Notes: generated by a model from the letters alone, not told the origin. Counted from the stretch's first letter, positions 35,968-45,503 are shown. The stretch is DNA of 64,000 bases from Pseudomonas ekonensis (GCF_019145435.1 NZ_JAHSTS010000003.1:620001-684000), one strand, 5' to 3'. Numbers and translations are program-made.

Positions 35968-36939
35968 TCAGGGCTTGGCATCGGCCTTGGCGATGGTGAC
36001 CCACCACGGCGTGTGGTGTTCGATCTGCACCGGCAGGGTCGGCAGCAGGGCGCTCAGGGCCTTGTCGGTGTCGTGCAGCGGGAAGCTGCCGGTGATGCGC
36101 AGGTCGGCGACCTCCGGCGCGGTGCCCAGGTGGCCGCGGCGGTAGCGGCCGATTTCGCGCACCAGGTCTTCCAGCCGCGCGTTGTCCACCACCAGCATGC
36201 CGCGGGTCCAGGCATCGGCGCCGGGGTCGAGCGTGGCCACCGGGTCCAGGCCGTCGCGGCGGATCAGCACCTGCTGGCCTTCGCGCAGGATGCGCTCCTG
36301 CAGGTCGCTCTGCGGATGGGCGGCCACCGCCGACTGCAGCACGCTCAGGCGGGTGCCTTGCTCTTCGCGCCTGACCAGGAACCGCGTGCCCAGCGCCCGC
36401 ATGCTGCCTTCGCGGGTCTCGACGATGAACGGCCGGGCATCGCCGTGGCCGGTCTCGATGAGGACTTCGCCTTCCTGCAGCACGATCAGCCGTTGCCGCT
36501 GATCGAAGCGCACATCCACCGCGCTGTGGGTGTTGAGGTTGAGCAGGGTGCCGTCCGCCAGGCGCACGGTGCGCTGTTCGCCGGTGGCGGTGCGCTGGTC
36601 GGCCAGCCAGTAGTCCAGCGGCAGGTAGCGCTCACTGGCGAACAAGGCCAGGCCGACCACCGCCACCACCCCGGCCAGGCCGCTGCCCAGCTTGCGCACC
36701 CGGCGGCGGATGCCTTCGCGCGATTGCAGCAGGGCCGTGCGCGCAGGGCCCTTGGCCACGCTGAAGCGCTGGTCGAGCATGCCCAACTGGCGCCAGGCGC
36801 GGGCGTGCTCTTCGCTGGCGGCGTGCCATTTGGCGAATTCTTCGCGCTCCAGCGGGCTGCTGGAATCCAGGGTCAGTTGCCAGGCGATGGCCGCGTCCAG
36901 CACATGGGCCGGCACCGGCCGGGAACCGGCGGGGCTCAT
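35968..36939 (-). CDS. fiuR: FecR-family anti-sigma regulator
   Basis: 323 residues: N-terminal DUF4880-like cytoplasmic domain, one membrane segment (about 91-106, GLAGVVAVVGLALFAS), and a periplasmic FecR domain (RTVRLADGTLLNLNTHSAVD). The C-terminal part contacts the receptor's STN domain. Its start overlaps the sigma factor stop. It relays siderophore binding from the receptor to the sigma factor. Confidence 0.9.
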   Translation of the reverse strand: MSPAGSRPVPAHVLDAAIAWQLTLDSSSPLEREEFAKWHAASEEHARAWRQLGMLDQRFSVAKGPARTALLQSREGIRRRVRKLGSGLAGVVAVVGLALFASERYLPLDYWLADQRTATGEQRTVRLADGTLLNLNTHSAVDVRFDQRQRLIVLQEGEVLIETGHGDARPFIVETREGSMRALGTRFLVRREEQGTRLSVLQSAVAAHPQSDLQERILREGQQVLIRRDGLDPVATLDPGADAWTRGMLVVDNARLEDLVREIGRYRRGHLGTAPEVADLRITGSFPLHDTDKALSALLPTLPVQIEHHTPWWVTIAKADAKP

Positions 36940-37454
36940 GTCGGTTCACCGTACAGAGCGATGTAGCACTGGCGGATGCCCTGGGCCAGGTACTGGCGCA
37001 CGCGGGGCACCGACACGCCGAGCTTCTCGGCGATCTCGGCGTGGCCGAGGCCGTCGAGGCGGTTATAGAGGAAGGCGGCGCGGGCCTTGGTCGACAGTTG
37101 GCCGAGCATCCGGTCGATGGCCTTGAGGTCTTCGAGGATCAGTTGCTGCTCTTCCACCGACGGCTGTTCGCCTTCGGGGATCAGCATCAGTTCGGTCAGG
37201 TAGGCCTGTTCCAGCGCGGCGCGGCGGAAATAGTCGAACAGCAGGCCCTTGGCGATGGCGACCAGGAAGGCCCGGGGCTCGCGGGGCGCCGGCAGCTCAT
37301 CGCGGCCGAGCAGGCGCACGAAGGTGTCCTGGCTCAGGTCTTCCGCCCGCTGCGGACACGCCACATTGCGCCGCAGCCAGGCCAGCAGCCAACTGCGATG
37401 GTCGCGATACAACGCACCGACGAGCTCACTGTGGGGGCTTTGGGCTGACGACAC
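36936..37454 (-). CDS. fiuI: ECF sigma factor, FecI type
   Basis: 172 residues: sigma region 2 (AEDLSQDTFVRLL) and region 4 (LDGLGHAEIAEKLGVSVPRVRQYL). It directs transcription of the adjacent receptor gene when the siderophore is bound. The start is GTG 37454. A Fur-box-like palindrome at 37484-37499 lies just upstream, consistent with iron repression. Confidence 0.9.
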   Translation of the reverse strand: MSSAQSPHSELVGALYRDHRSWLLAWLRRNVACPQRAEDLSQDTFVRLLGRDELPAPREPRAFLVAIAKGLLFDYFRRAALEQAYLTELMLIPEGEQPSVEEQQLILEDLKAIDRMLGQLSTKARAAFLYNRLDGLGHAEIAEKLGVSVPRVRQYLAQGIRQCYIALYGEPT

Positions 37455-37483
37455 GATGCATCACCGACTGGGAAGTGTTAACC

Positions 37484-37499
37484 AACGAGAATTGTTCGC
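37484..37499. promoter_or_regulatory. Fur-box-like operator before the sigma factor gene
   Basis: AACGAGAATTGTTCGC resembles the AATGAGAATNATTCTC-type Fur sites found before Pseudomonas fecI-like genes. It is 30 bp upstream of the GTG start. Confidence 0.55.
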
Positions 37500-37574
37500 G
37501 ATTGTGTCAGAGGTGGGAATCGTTAGCAATTGGCCACTGGTCAGGTGGCCGGGTGTTCAAGAGGGGGAGTGCGC

Positions 37575-38282
37575 TCAGAAGGCGGGCGACTGCTGCCGAC
37601 GCCTCCACTGGCTCAGGCGCTGCTGCAGGTTCAGCGGGCTGTGGATCTGCTGTTGCCGGGCGCGGCTGAACAGGATCAGCGCCAGCTCGGCGGTGGCCAG
37701 GGCATCGGCGCTGGCATGATGGCGCTCGAACACTTCCAGCCGGAACCATCCGGTCCAGTCGTCCAGCCCGGCCTCGCGCAACTGCGCCTGGGGGCACAGC
37801 AGCGGCGCGAGATCGGCGACATCGAGAAACACCGACTGCAACTTGTGGCCCAGGTGTTCCTTCACGGCCCGGCCCAGCATGTGCCGGTCGAACGGCGCAT
37901 GGAAGGCCAGCACCGGGCTGTCGCCGATGAACTCCAGAAGATCGAGCAACGCCTCGGCCGGATCGCTGCCGGCGGCGATCGCGCTCGGCCCCAGGCCGTG
38001 GATCAGCACGCTGGGGCCCAGCTTCAGTTCGCGGCATTGCAGGGTGCGTTCGAACTGCTGGCCGAAGTCGACCGCGCCGTCCTCGATCACCACCGCGCCG
38101 ATCGACAGCACGCGGTCCTTGTTCAGGTTCAGCCCGGTGGTTTCCAGGTCCAGCACCACCCAGCGCTGTTCGCGCAGGCTGCATTCATCCAGCTCGCGGG
38201 GCGGCGGCAGCTTCGCCAACCGTTGCCGCAACGGATCAGGCAGGTCGGGGCCGGCCGGCCGCAGCCACGAAAACAGGTTCAT
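37575..38282 (-). CDS. DEDDh 3'-5' exonuclease (DnaQ-like)
   Basis: 235 residues with exonuclease motifs: VVLDLETTGLN (Asp, Glu), a mid Asp in AFHAPFDRHM and a C-terminal HHASADALAT (His, Asp). It resembles the epsilon subunit of DNA polymerase III but is a separate family member without a polymerase-binding tail that I recognise. ATG 38282 overlaps the stop of the upstream nucleotidyltransferase-domain gene (ATGA). The pair is commonly coupled in Pseudomonas, often near acsA. Confidence 0.85.
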   Translation of the reverse strand: MNLFSWLRPAGPDLPDPLRQRLAKLPPPRELDECSLREQRWVVLDLETTGLNLNKDRVLSIGAVVIEDGAVDFGQQFERTLQCRELKLGPSVLIHGLGPSAIAAGSDPAEALLDLLEFIGDSPVLAFHAPFDRHMLGRAVKEHLGHKLQSVFLDVADLAPLLCPQAQLREAGLDDWTGWFRLEVFERHHASADALATAELALILFSRARQQQIHSPLNLQQRLSQWRRRQQSPAF

Positions 38283-40213
38283 AGCTGATACCGCAACGTC
38301 AGGCTGCTTTGCAGGCGTTGGGCCTGGCGCAGGGACTCGCGCAGGATGCGCCGGTCCAGGTGGTTGAGGCTGTCGGGATCGACCCGGTTGGAGTAGGGCA
38401 GATTCTCCCGGGTCTGGATCTGATGCTGCTGCAGGCGGGTCTGCTGGATGAAGTGGTAGGCCTCCTCGTAGGCCGCGCCGTCCAGGCGGTCGATGACGGC
38501 CTTTTCCACCAGGCGGCGGAAGCGTTCCAGGGTGTTGTTGGCGTCGATGCCGTGGGCCAGCGCCAACAGGCGCGCGCCGTCGACGAACGGGGTCAGGCCC
38601 TGGACCTTCAGATCCAGCGTGGCCTTCTCGCCGCCCTTGCGCGTCAGCACGAACTCGCGCAGGCGCCCCACGGGCGGGCGGTTGCGCAGGGCGTTCTCGG
38701 CCATCATGCGCTGGAACAGGCGGTTGTCGCCGACCTGCTCGAGAATGCCGCGGCGCAGTTGCTCGCAGCCTTGCCCGTCGCCCCAGACCACCCGCAGGTC
38801 GAAATAGATGCTCGACCCCAGCAGGTTCTCCGGCGTCGCCTCGCGGATGAACGCGGCGAAGCGCCGGGCCCATTCGGCGCGGGACAGGCACAGCTGCGGG
38901 TTGCCGGCCATGATGTTGCCCTTGCACAACGCGAAGCCGCACAGGGCCAGGCTGTGGTTGATCTGCTGGGCGATCGGCAGCAGCTTGCCGCGGATCTCGG
39001 CGGCGTGCGCCGCGTCGCGGGCCTCGAACAGGATGCCGTTGTCCTGGTCGGTGTGCAGGGTCTGTTCGCGCCGGCCCTCGCTGCCGAAGCACAGCCAACT
39101 GAAGGGCACGCCGGGATCGCCCTTGTCGGCCAGGGTCAGTTCGATCACCCGGCACACGGTGTGATCGTTGAGCAGGGTGACGATGTGGGTGATCTGGGTG
39201 GACGACGCGCCATGGGCGAGCATCCGCTCCACCAGTTGGCCGATCTCGCCGCGCAGGGCCACCAGTTGCTCGACCCGCTGCGCGCTGCGGATCGTGCGCG
39301 CCAGGTGCACCAGATCGACCCGCTGCAGGGAAAACAGGTCGCGCTCGGACACCACGCCGCACAGGCGCTGCTCCTTGACCAGGCAGACATGGGCGATGTG
39401 CCGTTCGGTCATGGCGATGGCCGCGTCGAACGCGCTGTGGTCCGGCGACAGGCAGAAGGGCGACGGGGTCATGTGGCGTTCAATGGGTTCGCTAAGGTCG
39501 CCGACGCCTTCGGCCACCACATGGCGCAGGTCGCGCAGGGTGAAGATCCCCAGCGGCGCCTTGTGCCCGTCCACGGCGACGATGCTGCCGACCTGCTGCT
39601 CGTGCATCAGCTTCACCGCGTCGCGCAAGGGCGTGGCCGGGGCGCAGGTCACCGGGTGCCGCATCGCCAGTTCGCCAAGACGGGTGTTCAGCGAGTATTG
39701 GGTGCCGAGGGTCTCCACGGCTTTCTGCTGGACCTGCTGGTTGACCTGGTCCAGCAGGCTGCTGACGCCGCGCAGGGCGAAGTCGCGGAAAGGCCCGGAG
39801 AGCGCGAACAGTTTGATGAACGCCGGTTTGTTCAGTTGCAGGCAGAAGGTGTCTTCGCCGGCCAGGTGTTCGGTGCGGGTCGCCCGTTCGCCGAGCAGGG
39901 CGGCGAGGGGGAAGCACTCGCCGCCGGTGATTTCGAACGTGGTTTCGGTGCCGCCCTTGGCGGTGTGGGGCCGTTCGCCGACCACCCGGCCCTGTTTGAC
40001 GATGTAGAAGTGTTCGACCGGCCCGTCGGCGGGTTTGACGATGCTCTCGCCCTGGCCGTAGAAGCGCAGCTGGCACTGCTCCACCAGGTAGGCCAGGTGG
40101 GCATGTTCCATCTGATTGAAGGGCGGGAAGCGCTGAAGGAATTGCAGGGTGCCCTGGATGTTCTGCAATACGGCGGTTTTCCCTGCCTGGGTGAAGGCGT
40201 CCGCTTTACTCAT
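38279..40213 (-). CDS. cNMP-binding/CBS/DUF294 nucleotidyltransferase-like signalling protein
   Basis: 644 residues from ATG 40213. It has a cyclic-nucleotide-binding domain (about 30-130), two CBS motifs (about 185-300), a DUF294 nucleotidyltransferase-like domain with GSEGRREQTL and TDQDNG, and a C-terminal substrate-binding domain. It is built like GlnD-type nucleotidylyltransferases fused to ligand sensors; target and ligand are unknown. Alternative starts exist at ATG 40219 and 40261; none has a good ribosome site, and I prefer 40213 from memory of relatives. It is translationally coupled to the exonuclease gene. Confidence 0.82.
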   Translation of the reverse strand: MSKADAFTQAGKTAVLQNIQGTLQFLQRFPPFNQMEHAHLAYLVEQCQLRFYGQGESIVKPADGPVEHFYIVKQGRVVGERPHTAKGGTETTFEITGGECFPLAALLGERATRTEHLAGEDTFCLQLNKPAFIKLFALSGPFRDFALRGVSSLLDQVNQQVQQKAVETLGTQYSLNTRLGELAMRHPVTCAPATPLRDAVKLMHEQQVGSIVAVDGHKAPLGIFTLRDLRHVVAEGVGDLSEPIERHMTPSPFCLSPDHSAFDAAIAMTERHIAHVCLVKEQRLCGVVSERDLFSLQRVDLVHLARTIRSAQRVEQLVALRGEIGQLVERMLAHGASSTQITHIVTLLNDHTVCRVIELTLADKGDPGVPFSWLCFGSEGRREQTLHTDQDNGILFEARDAAHAAEIRGKLLPIAQQINHSLALCGFALCKGNIMAGNPQLCLSRAEWARRFAAFIREATPENLLGSSIYFDLRVVWGDGQGCEQLRRGILEQVGDNRLFQRMMAENALRNRPPVGRLREFVLTRKGGEKATLDLKVQGLTPFVDGARLLALAHGIDANNTLERFRRLVEKAVIDRLDGAAYEEAYHFIQQTRLQQHQIQTRENLPYSNRVDPDSLNHLDRRILRESLRQAQRLQSSLTLRYQL

Positions 40214-40468
40214 GACCATGACCGCAGTTTCTTTGAATTGTTGTTGGAGCGTTGTCGCCATGGTCGGCCCCTGCGGCCGGGGTGCCCATTGGACGTAAGT
40301 CTAGGTGGGCAATGCCGTTCGGGACATTTCGGAAATGCCCTACGTTATCAGTCGGATTTTCTTTTTCCGGGCCCTTGGAAAACAATCCGACGAAGTGCAC
40401 ATTGAAGCTCTGCCCAGCGATGTCTGACCACTGTGCCAGGGGAACGACTTGTATACGTAGAGAACGCC

Positions 40469-40927
40469 ATGTCCGATCACGATATTTTGAGCGACGCCGA
40501 ACAGGAGGCGCTGCGGGACGTCATGCTCGAGCCCGCGCTGCCGCCTCAACGGGCATTGATCGTCGACGACGACAAGGACGCCCGGGAGTTGCTGGCGGAG
40601 ATCCTCGCCCTGGACGGCATCGGTTGCGTGACCGCCTCCAGCGGCGAAGAGGCGCTCAGGATGCTGATGCCCGACACGGACAACAAGCGGCGGATCGGGC
40701 TGGTGATCACCGACCTGCGCATGGAGCACGTGGGGGGCCTTGAGCTGATTCGTCGGGTGCGTGAGTCGCAGCGCGCGGCCCTGCCGATCATCATCGTGTC
40801 CGGCGACGCCTCGGTGAAGGACGCCATCGCCGCCATGCACCTGAGCGTGGTGGACTTTCTGCTCAAGCCCATCGACACCGCCAAGCTGCTGCAGCTGGCC
40901 AGGCGTGAACTGGGCATGGGGCCCTGA
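40469..40927 (+). CDS. Stand-alone response regulator receiver protein
   Basis: 152 residues: a ~30-residue N-terminal extension and then one receiver domain (VDDD, phospho-acceptor Asp in ITDLRM, Thr/Ser in VSGDAS, Lys in LLKPID). There is no output domain, as in CheY/Spo0F-like relay proteins. The start at ATG 40469 has GAGA upstream. It is transcribed divergently from the cNMP/CBS protein, with no kinase gene nearby. Confidence 0.85.
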   Translation: MSDHDILSDAEQEALRDVMLEPALPPQRALIVDDDKDARELLAEILALDGIGCVTASSGEEALRMLMPDTDNKRRIGLVITDLRMEHVGGLELIRRVRESQRAALPIIIVSGDASVKDAIAAMHLSVVDFLLKPIDTAKLLQLARRELGMGP

Positions 40928-40984
40928 CCTTGCTGTGAAGGATTGTGAGGCCGGTATCTGCCCCCAGTTTGATCCCGGTTCCAT

Positions 40985-41050
40985 GCCCGTTGCGGGAGCA
41001 ACGGTCTTGGTCTGCGGCGGTCTCGCTGACGCCATCGCCAGCCAAGGCGC
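40985..41050. repeat. Degenerate REP pair
   Basis: TGCGGGAGCAACGG and GCTGACGCCATCGCCAGCC look like worn REP ends between the receiver gene and the terminator. Confidence 0.4.
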
Positions 41051-41053
41051 CCA

Positions 41054-41088
41054 CAAAAAAAGCCCTGACCGCAAGATCAGGGCTTTTT
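41054..41088. terminator. Bidirectional terminator between receiver gene and glcB
   Basis: Stem AGCCCTGA (41061-41068) / TCAGGGCT (41077-41084), with an A-run before and a T-run after. It serves both convergent genes. Confidence 0.9.
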
Positions 41089-41109
41089 CGTGTCCGGCGT
41101 CAGCGCGGG

Positions 41110-43287
41110 TTACAGGCCGTTGGCCTTCTTGAACTCGCGGCGGCGACGGTGCAGCACCGGCTCGGTGTAGCCGTTAGGCTGTTTGGTGCCTTCGATCACC
41201 AGTTCGACCGCCGCCTGGAAGGCGATGTTGCGGTCGAAGTCCGGCGCCAGCGGGCGGTACAGCGGGTCGTTGGCGTTCTGGCGGTCCACCACCGGCGCCA
41301 TGCGCTTGAGGCTTTCCATCACCTGGGCCTCGGTGACGACGCCGTGGCGCAGCCAGTTGGCGATGTGCTGGCTGGAGATGCGCAGCGTCGCACGGTCTTC
41401 CATCAGGCCGACGTCATTGATGTCCGGCACCTTCGAGCAGCCCACGCCCTGGTCGATCCAGCGCACCACGTAACCGAGGATGCCCTGGGCGTTGTTGTCC
41501 AGTTCGTGCTTGATCTGCTCCGGCGTCCAGCTCGGGTTGACCGCCAGCGGGATGGTCAGGATGTCGTCCACCGACGCCCGCTCGCGCTTGGCCAGTTCGG
41601 CCTGGCGGGCGAACACGTCGACCTTGTGGTAGTGCAGCGCGTGCAGCGCGGCGGCGGTCGGCGACGGCACCCAGGCGGTGTTGGCGCCGGCCAGCGGGTG
41701 GGCGATCTTCTGCTCGAGCATCGCCGCCATCAGGTCGGGCATCGCCCACATGCCTTTGCCGATCTGCGCACGGCCTTGCAGGCCGGCGCGCAGGCCGATG
41801 TCGACGTTCCAGTTCTCGTAGGCGCCGATCCATTTCTCGGCCTTCATGTCGGCCTTGCGCACCACAGGACCGGCCTCCATGGAGGTGTGGATCTCATCGC
41901 CGGTGCGGTCGAGGAAACCGGTGTTGATGAACACCACGCGCTCGCTGGCCGCCTGGATGCACGCCTTGAGGTTGACCGTGGTGCGGCGCTCCTCGTCCAT
42001 GATCCCGACTTTCAGGGTATTGCGCTTGAGGCCCAGCACGTCTTCGATGCGGCCGAACAGCTCGTTGGTGAACGCCGCCTCTTCCGGGCCGTGCATCTTC
42101 GGCTTGACGATGTAGATCGAGCCGGTGCGGGTGTTCTTGCGCGAAGTGTTGCCGTTGAGGTTGTGCATCGCCGCCAGGCAGGTCACCAGGCCGTCGAGGA
42201 TGCCTTCCGGCACTTCGTTGCCGTGCCGGTCGAGGATGGCGTCGATGGTCATCAGGTGGCCGACGTTGCGCACGAACAGCAGCGAGCGGCCGTGCAGGGT
42301 CAGTTCGCTGCCGTCGGCCTTGGTGTAGGTGCGGTCGGGGTTCATGGTGCGGGTGAAGGTCTGGCCGCCCTTGGCCACTTCCTCGGCCAGGTCGCCCTTC
42401 ATCAGGCCGAGCCAGTTGCGGTAGATCACCACTTTGTCGTCGGCGTCGACGGCGGCCACGGAGTCTTCGCAGTCCATGATGGTGGTCAGCGCCGCTTCCA
42501 TCAGGATGTCTTTGACGCCGGCGGCGTCGGTCTGGCCGACCGGGGTGCTGGCGTCGACCTGGATCTCGAAGTGCAGGCCGTTGTTCTTCAGCAGGATGGC
42601 GAGCGGGGCATGGGTGTCGCCCTGGAAGCCGATCAGTTGCGCCGGGTTGCGCAGGCCGGTTTCGCTGCCGTTCCTGAGCGAGACGGCCAGCTTGCCGTCG
42701 ACGATCTTGTAGCCGGTGGAATCGACGTGGGAGCCGGACGCCAGTGGCGCGGCTTCGTCGAGGAAGGCGCGGGCGAAGGCGATGACCTTGTCGCCGCGGA
42801 CCTTGTTGTAGCCTTTGCCTTTTTCCGCGCCGCCGGCTTCGCTGATGGCGTCGGTGCCGTACAGGGCGTCATACAGCGAACCCCAGCGGGCGTTCGAGGC
42901 GTTGAGGGCGAAGCGGGCGTTCATCACCGGCACGACCAGTTGCGGGCCTGCGGTGCGGGCGATCTCGTCGTCGACGTTTTGCGTCGTTGCCTGGAAATCG
43001 GCGGCTTCGGGCAGCAGGTAGCCGATCTCTTGCAGGAAGGCTTTGTAGGCCGCGGCGTCGTGAGGCTGACCGGCACGGGATTGGTGCCAGCCGTCGATAC
43101 GGGCCTGGAAATCATCGCGTTTGGCGAGTAGGGCTTTGTTCTTCGGCGCCAGGTCGTGGATGACCTTGTCGGCGCCTTCCCAGAACTGCTCGGCGGTGAG
43201 GCCGGAACCGGGAATGGCTTCGTTGTTCACGAAGTCGAACAGGACTTTGGCGACCTGAAGGCCACCGACTTGAACGTGTTCAGTCAT
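41110..43287 (-). CDS. glcB: Malate synthase G
   Basis: 725 residues, the full length of the single-chain G isoform. It condenses glyoxylate with acetyl-CoA to malate in the cytoplasm. The [18 protein letters not shown] region and the C-terminal block with [12 protein letters not shown] are characteristic. ATG 43287 follows GTGAGG; the frame begins four codons earlier at 43299. It stands alone, divergent from the ACT-domain gene, with a 586-bp leader region. Confidence 0.95.
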   Translation of the reverse strand: MTEHVQVGGLQVAKVLFDFVNNEAIPGSGLTAEQFWEGADKVIHDLAPKNKALLAKRDDFQARIDGWHQSRAGQPHDAAAYKAFLQEIGYLLPEAADFQATTQNVDDEIARTAGPQLVVPVMNARFALNASNARWGSLYDALYGTDAISEAGGAEKGKGYNKVRGDKVIAFARAFLDEAAPLASGSHVDSTGYKIVDGKLAVSLRNGSETGLRNPAQLIGFQGDTHAPLAILLKNNGLHFEIQVDASTPVGQTDAAGVKDILMEAALTTIMDCEDSVAAVDADDKVVIYRNWLGLMKGDLAEEVAKGGQTFTRTMNPDRTYTKADGSELTLHGRSLLFVRNVGHLMTIDAILDRHGNEVPEGILDGLVTCLAAMHNLNGNTSRKNTRTGSIYIVKPKMHGPEEAAFTNELFGRIEDVLGLKRNTLKVGIMDEERRTTVNLKACIQAASERVVFINTGFLDRTGDEIHTSMEAGPVVRKADMKAEKWIGAYENWNVDIGLRAGLQGRAQIGKGMWAMPDLMAAMLEQKIAHPLAGANTAWVPSPTAAALHALHYHKVDVFARQAELAKRERASVDDILTIPLAVNPSWTPEQIKHELDNNAQGILGYVVRWIDQGVGCSKVPDINDVGLMEDRATLRISSQHIANWLRHGVVTEAQVMESLKRMAPVVDRQNANDPLYRPLAPDFDRNIAFQAAVELVIEGTKQPNGYTEPVLHRRRREFKKANGL

Positions 43288-43489
43288 TGCTTGCCTCACT
43301 CTGCTCAGCTATTTCGCTTTTCAGCTCTTCGAATTGACGATGAAGCCTCTGGCCATTTAAACCACAAACCCCTCTACCAGTACATGCCGTCGCGGGCGGC
43401 TGGGTTGGCATCCAATCAACGGCTTGGGGCCTTGCTGACGGGGCTTTCGGGGTTGCGGACGTGCCTTGGGCAGACATCGGTCCAACATT

Positions 43490-43517
43490 ATGTAGTGCGC
43501 GCTGCGGCATACTACAT
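43490..43517. promoter_or_regulatory. Inverted repeat ATGTAGT-N14-ACTACAT
   Basis: Perfect 7-bp arms at 43490-43496 and 43511-43517. The size suits a dimeric regulator operator upstream of glcB, about 200 bp from its start. The regulator is unknown. Confidence 0.4.
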
Positions 43518-43686
43518 GATGACCTGCGGTTGTGAAAATCAGACTAATTACGTCGTTCTGCGACCCCATGACGCATTGCGGTCACGGCGCGGAACGGGAT
43601 GTTCTCAAAAAAGTGCTGGATTGTTCCAGTTAAATATAAAAAGTTGTACACGATTTGTTCTGTGGCCGGGATCGGCGGTGCCTTGG

Positions 43687-43760
43687 TTCGCGGGCAGGCC
43701 CGCTCCCGCAGAAGTTGGGGCGCCCTGGCGGGCGCCATCGCCAGCAGGCTGGCTCCTACA
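43687..43760. repeat. REPIN-like pair
   Basis: GTTCGCGGGCAGGCCCGCTC (about 43686-43705) and the inverted GCCATCGCCAGCAGGCTGGC (43734-43753). Confidence 0.6.
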
Positions 43761-43873
43761 GTTCCATCCGCGCTGACCCTCTTCGCGAATGGGGTCGGCG
43801 GCCCCGCCGCACAGTCTGCCCGCTTGCCTATACTTGCCTTTCCATCACAAAAGTCACGACAGAGGGCTGCGCC

Positions 43874-44392
43874 ATGGATCACCTCGTACTCACCGTCTTC
43901 GCCCCGGACAAGCCGGGCCAGGTCGAGCGCATCGCCCAATGCATCGCCGAGCACGGCGGCAACTGGCTGGAGAGCCGCATGTCGCGGATGGCCGGGCAGT
44001 TCGCCGGGATCCTGCGGGTGGGCGTGCCGGCGGAGGCTTACGAAGCTTTAGTCGATTCCCTACAGGCGCTGTCGGCCCAGGGCATCCGCGTGCAGATCGC
44101 CGAGAGCGGCATCGAGCAGGCCTGCACCTGGAAACCGATCGCCATGGAACTGGTGGGCAACGACCGCCCGGGCATCGTGCGGGACATCACCCGCCTGCTG
44201 AGCGAACAGGGCGTGAACCTGGAGCGGCTGGTGACCGAAGTGCGTCCGGCGCCCATGAGCAGCGAGCCGCTGTTCCACGCCGACGCGATTCTGGCGGTGC
44301 CGCTGACCCTGTCGCTGGATGTGCTGCAATCGCGCCTGGAGACCCTGGCCGATGACCTGATGGTGGAACTGGTGCTGCGCACCGATCCCTGA
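43874..44392 (+). CDS. Double ACT-domain protein, GcvR-like
   Basis: 172 residues with two ACT domains (LTVFAPDKPGQVERIA and ELVGNDRPGIVRDITRLL). This is the architecture of GcvR, the glycine-cleavage repressor, and related amino-acid sensors. No DNA-binding domain is present. The frame is open from 43655, but ATG 43874 begins the conserved part, with GAGGGC upstream. The ligand is probably an amino acid such as glycine, by family. Confidence 0.85.
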   Translation: MDHLVLTVFAPDKPGQVERIAQCIAEHGGNWLESRMSRMAGQFAGILRVGVPAEAYEALVDSLQALSAQGIRVQIAESGIEQACTWKPIAMELVGNDRPGIVRDITRLLSEQGVNLERLVTEVRPAPMSSEPLFHADAILAVPLTLSLDVLQSRLETLADDLMVELVLRTDP

Positions 44393-44400
44393 GCCCCGGA

Positions 44401-44552
44401 CAGGTTATCCCGTGAAAAGCTGAACCTGCCTGTGGATAACCTGTAGAGACCGTCCGCCAGGCCACGTCCGACGTGGCTTGGCGAAGATTGATCAAAAAAT
44501 CACCGCCAATCAGCGACTTGCGCACAATCGGCGGGGATCACGCTGTGGATAA
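44401..44552. promoter_or_regulatory. Second DnaA-box cluster
   Basis: Perfect DnaA boxes at 44431-44439 and 44544-44552. A 10-bp perfect inverted repeat, CAGGTTATCC (44401-44410) / GGATAACCTG (44434-44443), embeds one box, and TTGATCAAAAAA lies at 44488-44499. The make-up resembles the cluster at 35-371. Confidence 0.5.
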
Positions 44553-44568
44553 GCTTGGGAAGGAACGG

Positions 44569-44606
44569 TGCAGGCCACGGGAACCGTGGCCTGGGGAGAG
44601 GTGTTT
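44569..44606 (+). terminator. Hairpin with downstream T-rich run
   Basis: Stem CAGGCCACGG / CCGTGGCCTG around a GAA loop (about 44571-44593), then after a short spacer TTTGTTTTTT. It probably separates the DnaA-box region and ACT gene from convergent rarD. Confidence 0.55.
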
Positions 44607-44615
44607 GTTTTTTGA

Positions 44616-45503
44616 TCAGGCGCGCCGGCGCAGGCTCACCCAGGCATCGACGCTGTACACCGCCAGACCCGCCCAGATGAACATGAACGCCACGAGGGTG
44701 CTCGACGACAGGTGCTCGCCGAACAGCAGCACCGCCTGCAGCAGCACCAGGGTCGGCGCCAGGTACTGGAGAAAGCCCAGGGTGGTGTAGGGTAGGTGCC
44801 GCGCGGCAGCGTTGAAGCACACCAGCGGCACCAGCGTCACGGGGCCGGCCGCCACCAGCCACCAGGCCTGGGACGTGCTCCAGAACTCGGCCTGGGCGCT
44901 GGCCGCAGTCGGGTTGAGCAGCAGCCAGGCGAGTGCGATCGGCACCAGCATCCAGGTCTCCACCACCAGCCCCGGCAACGCCTTGACCGGCGCCTGTTTG
45001 CGGATCAGTCCATAGAAGCCGAAGGACAACGCCAGCGCCAGGGACACCCACGGCAGGCTGCCGACCTGCCACACCTGCTGCGCCACGCCGATGGCCGCCA
45101 GCGCCACCGCCAGCCACTGCATGCGCCGCAGGCGTTCGCCGAGGATCAGCATGCCCAGCAGCACGTTCACCAGCGGGTTGATGTAGTAGCCCAGGCTGGC
45201 CTCAAGCATGCGCCCGTTGTTCACCGACCACACGTAAGTCAGCCAGTTGGCCGCGATCAGGGTGCCGCTCAGCGCAAGGATGGCCAGGCGCTTGGGGTTT
45301 TCCCGCAGCTCGCGCCACCAGCCCGGGTGTTTCCACACCAGCAGCAACAGCGCGCCGAACAGGGCCGACCAGAGCACCCGGTGGATGATGATCTCGACGG
45401 CCGGCACGGCGGCGATGGCTTTGAAGTAGAGCGGGAACAGGCCCCAGATGATGTAGGCGCTCAGTCCCAGGATGTACCCGCGGCGCGGGTTGGCGGCTTG
45501 CAT
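44616..45503 (-). CDS. rarD: EamA-family transporter RarD
   Basis: 295 residues with about ten transmembrane helices and the RarD-type N-terminus (GYILGLSAYIIWGLFPLYFK). It belongs to the drug/metabolite transporter superfamily; the substrate is not established. AGGA 8 nt before the ATG. Confidence 0.9.
   Translation of the reverse strand: MQAANPRRGYILGLSAYIIWGLFPLYFKAIAAVPAVEIIIHRVLWSALFGALLLLVWKHPGWWRELRENPKRLAILALSGTLIAANWLTYVWSVNNGRMLEASLGYYINPLVNVLLGMLILGERLRRMQWLAVALAAIGVAQQVWQVGSLPWVSLALALSFGFYGLIRKQAPVKALPGLVVETWMLVPIALAWLLLNPTAASAQAEFWSTSQAWWLVAAGPVTLVPLVCFNAAARHLPYTTLGFLQYLAPTLVLLQAVLLFGEHLSSSTLVAFMFIWAGLAVYSVDAWVSLRRRA

Larger units (their letters stand above)
43288..43873. other. 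glcB / ACT-gene divergent region
   Basis: No gene is supported. It contains an inverted repeat at 43490-43517, an AT-rich promoter-like patch at about 43620-43655, and REP sequences at 43687-43760. Confidence 0.5.
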
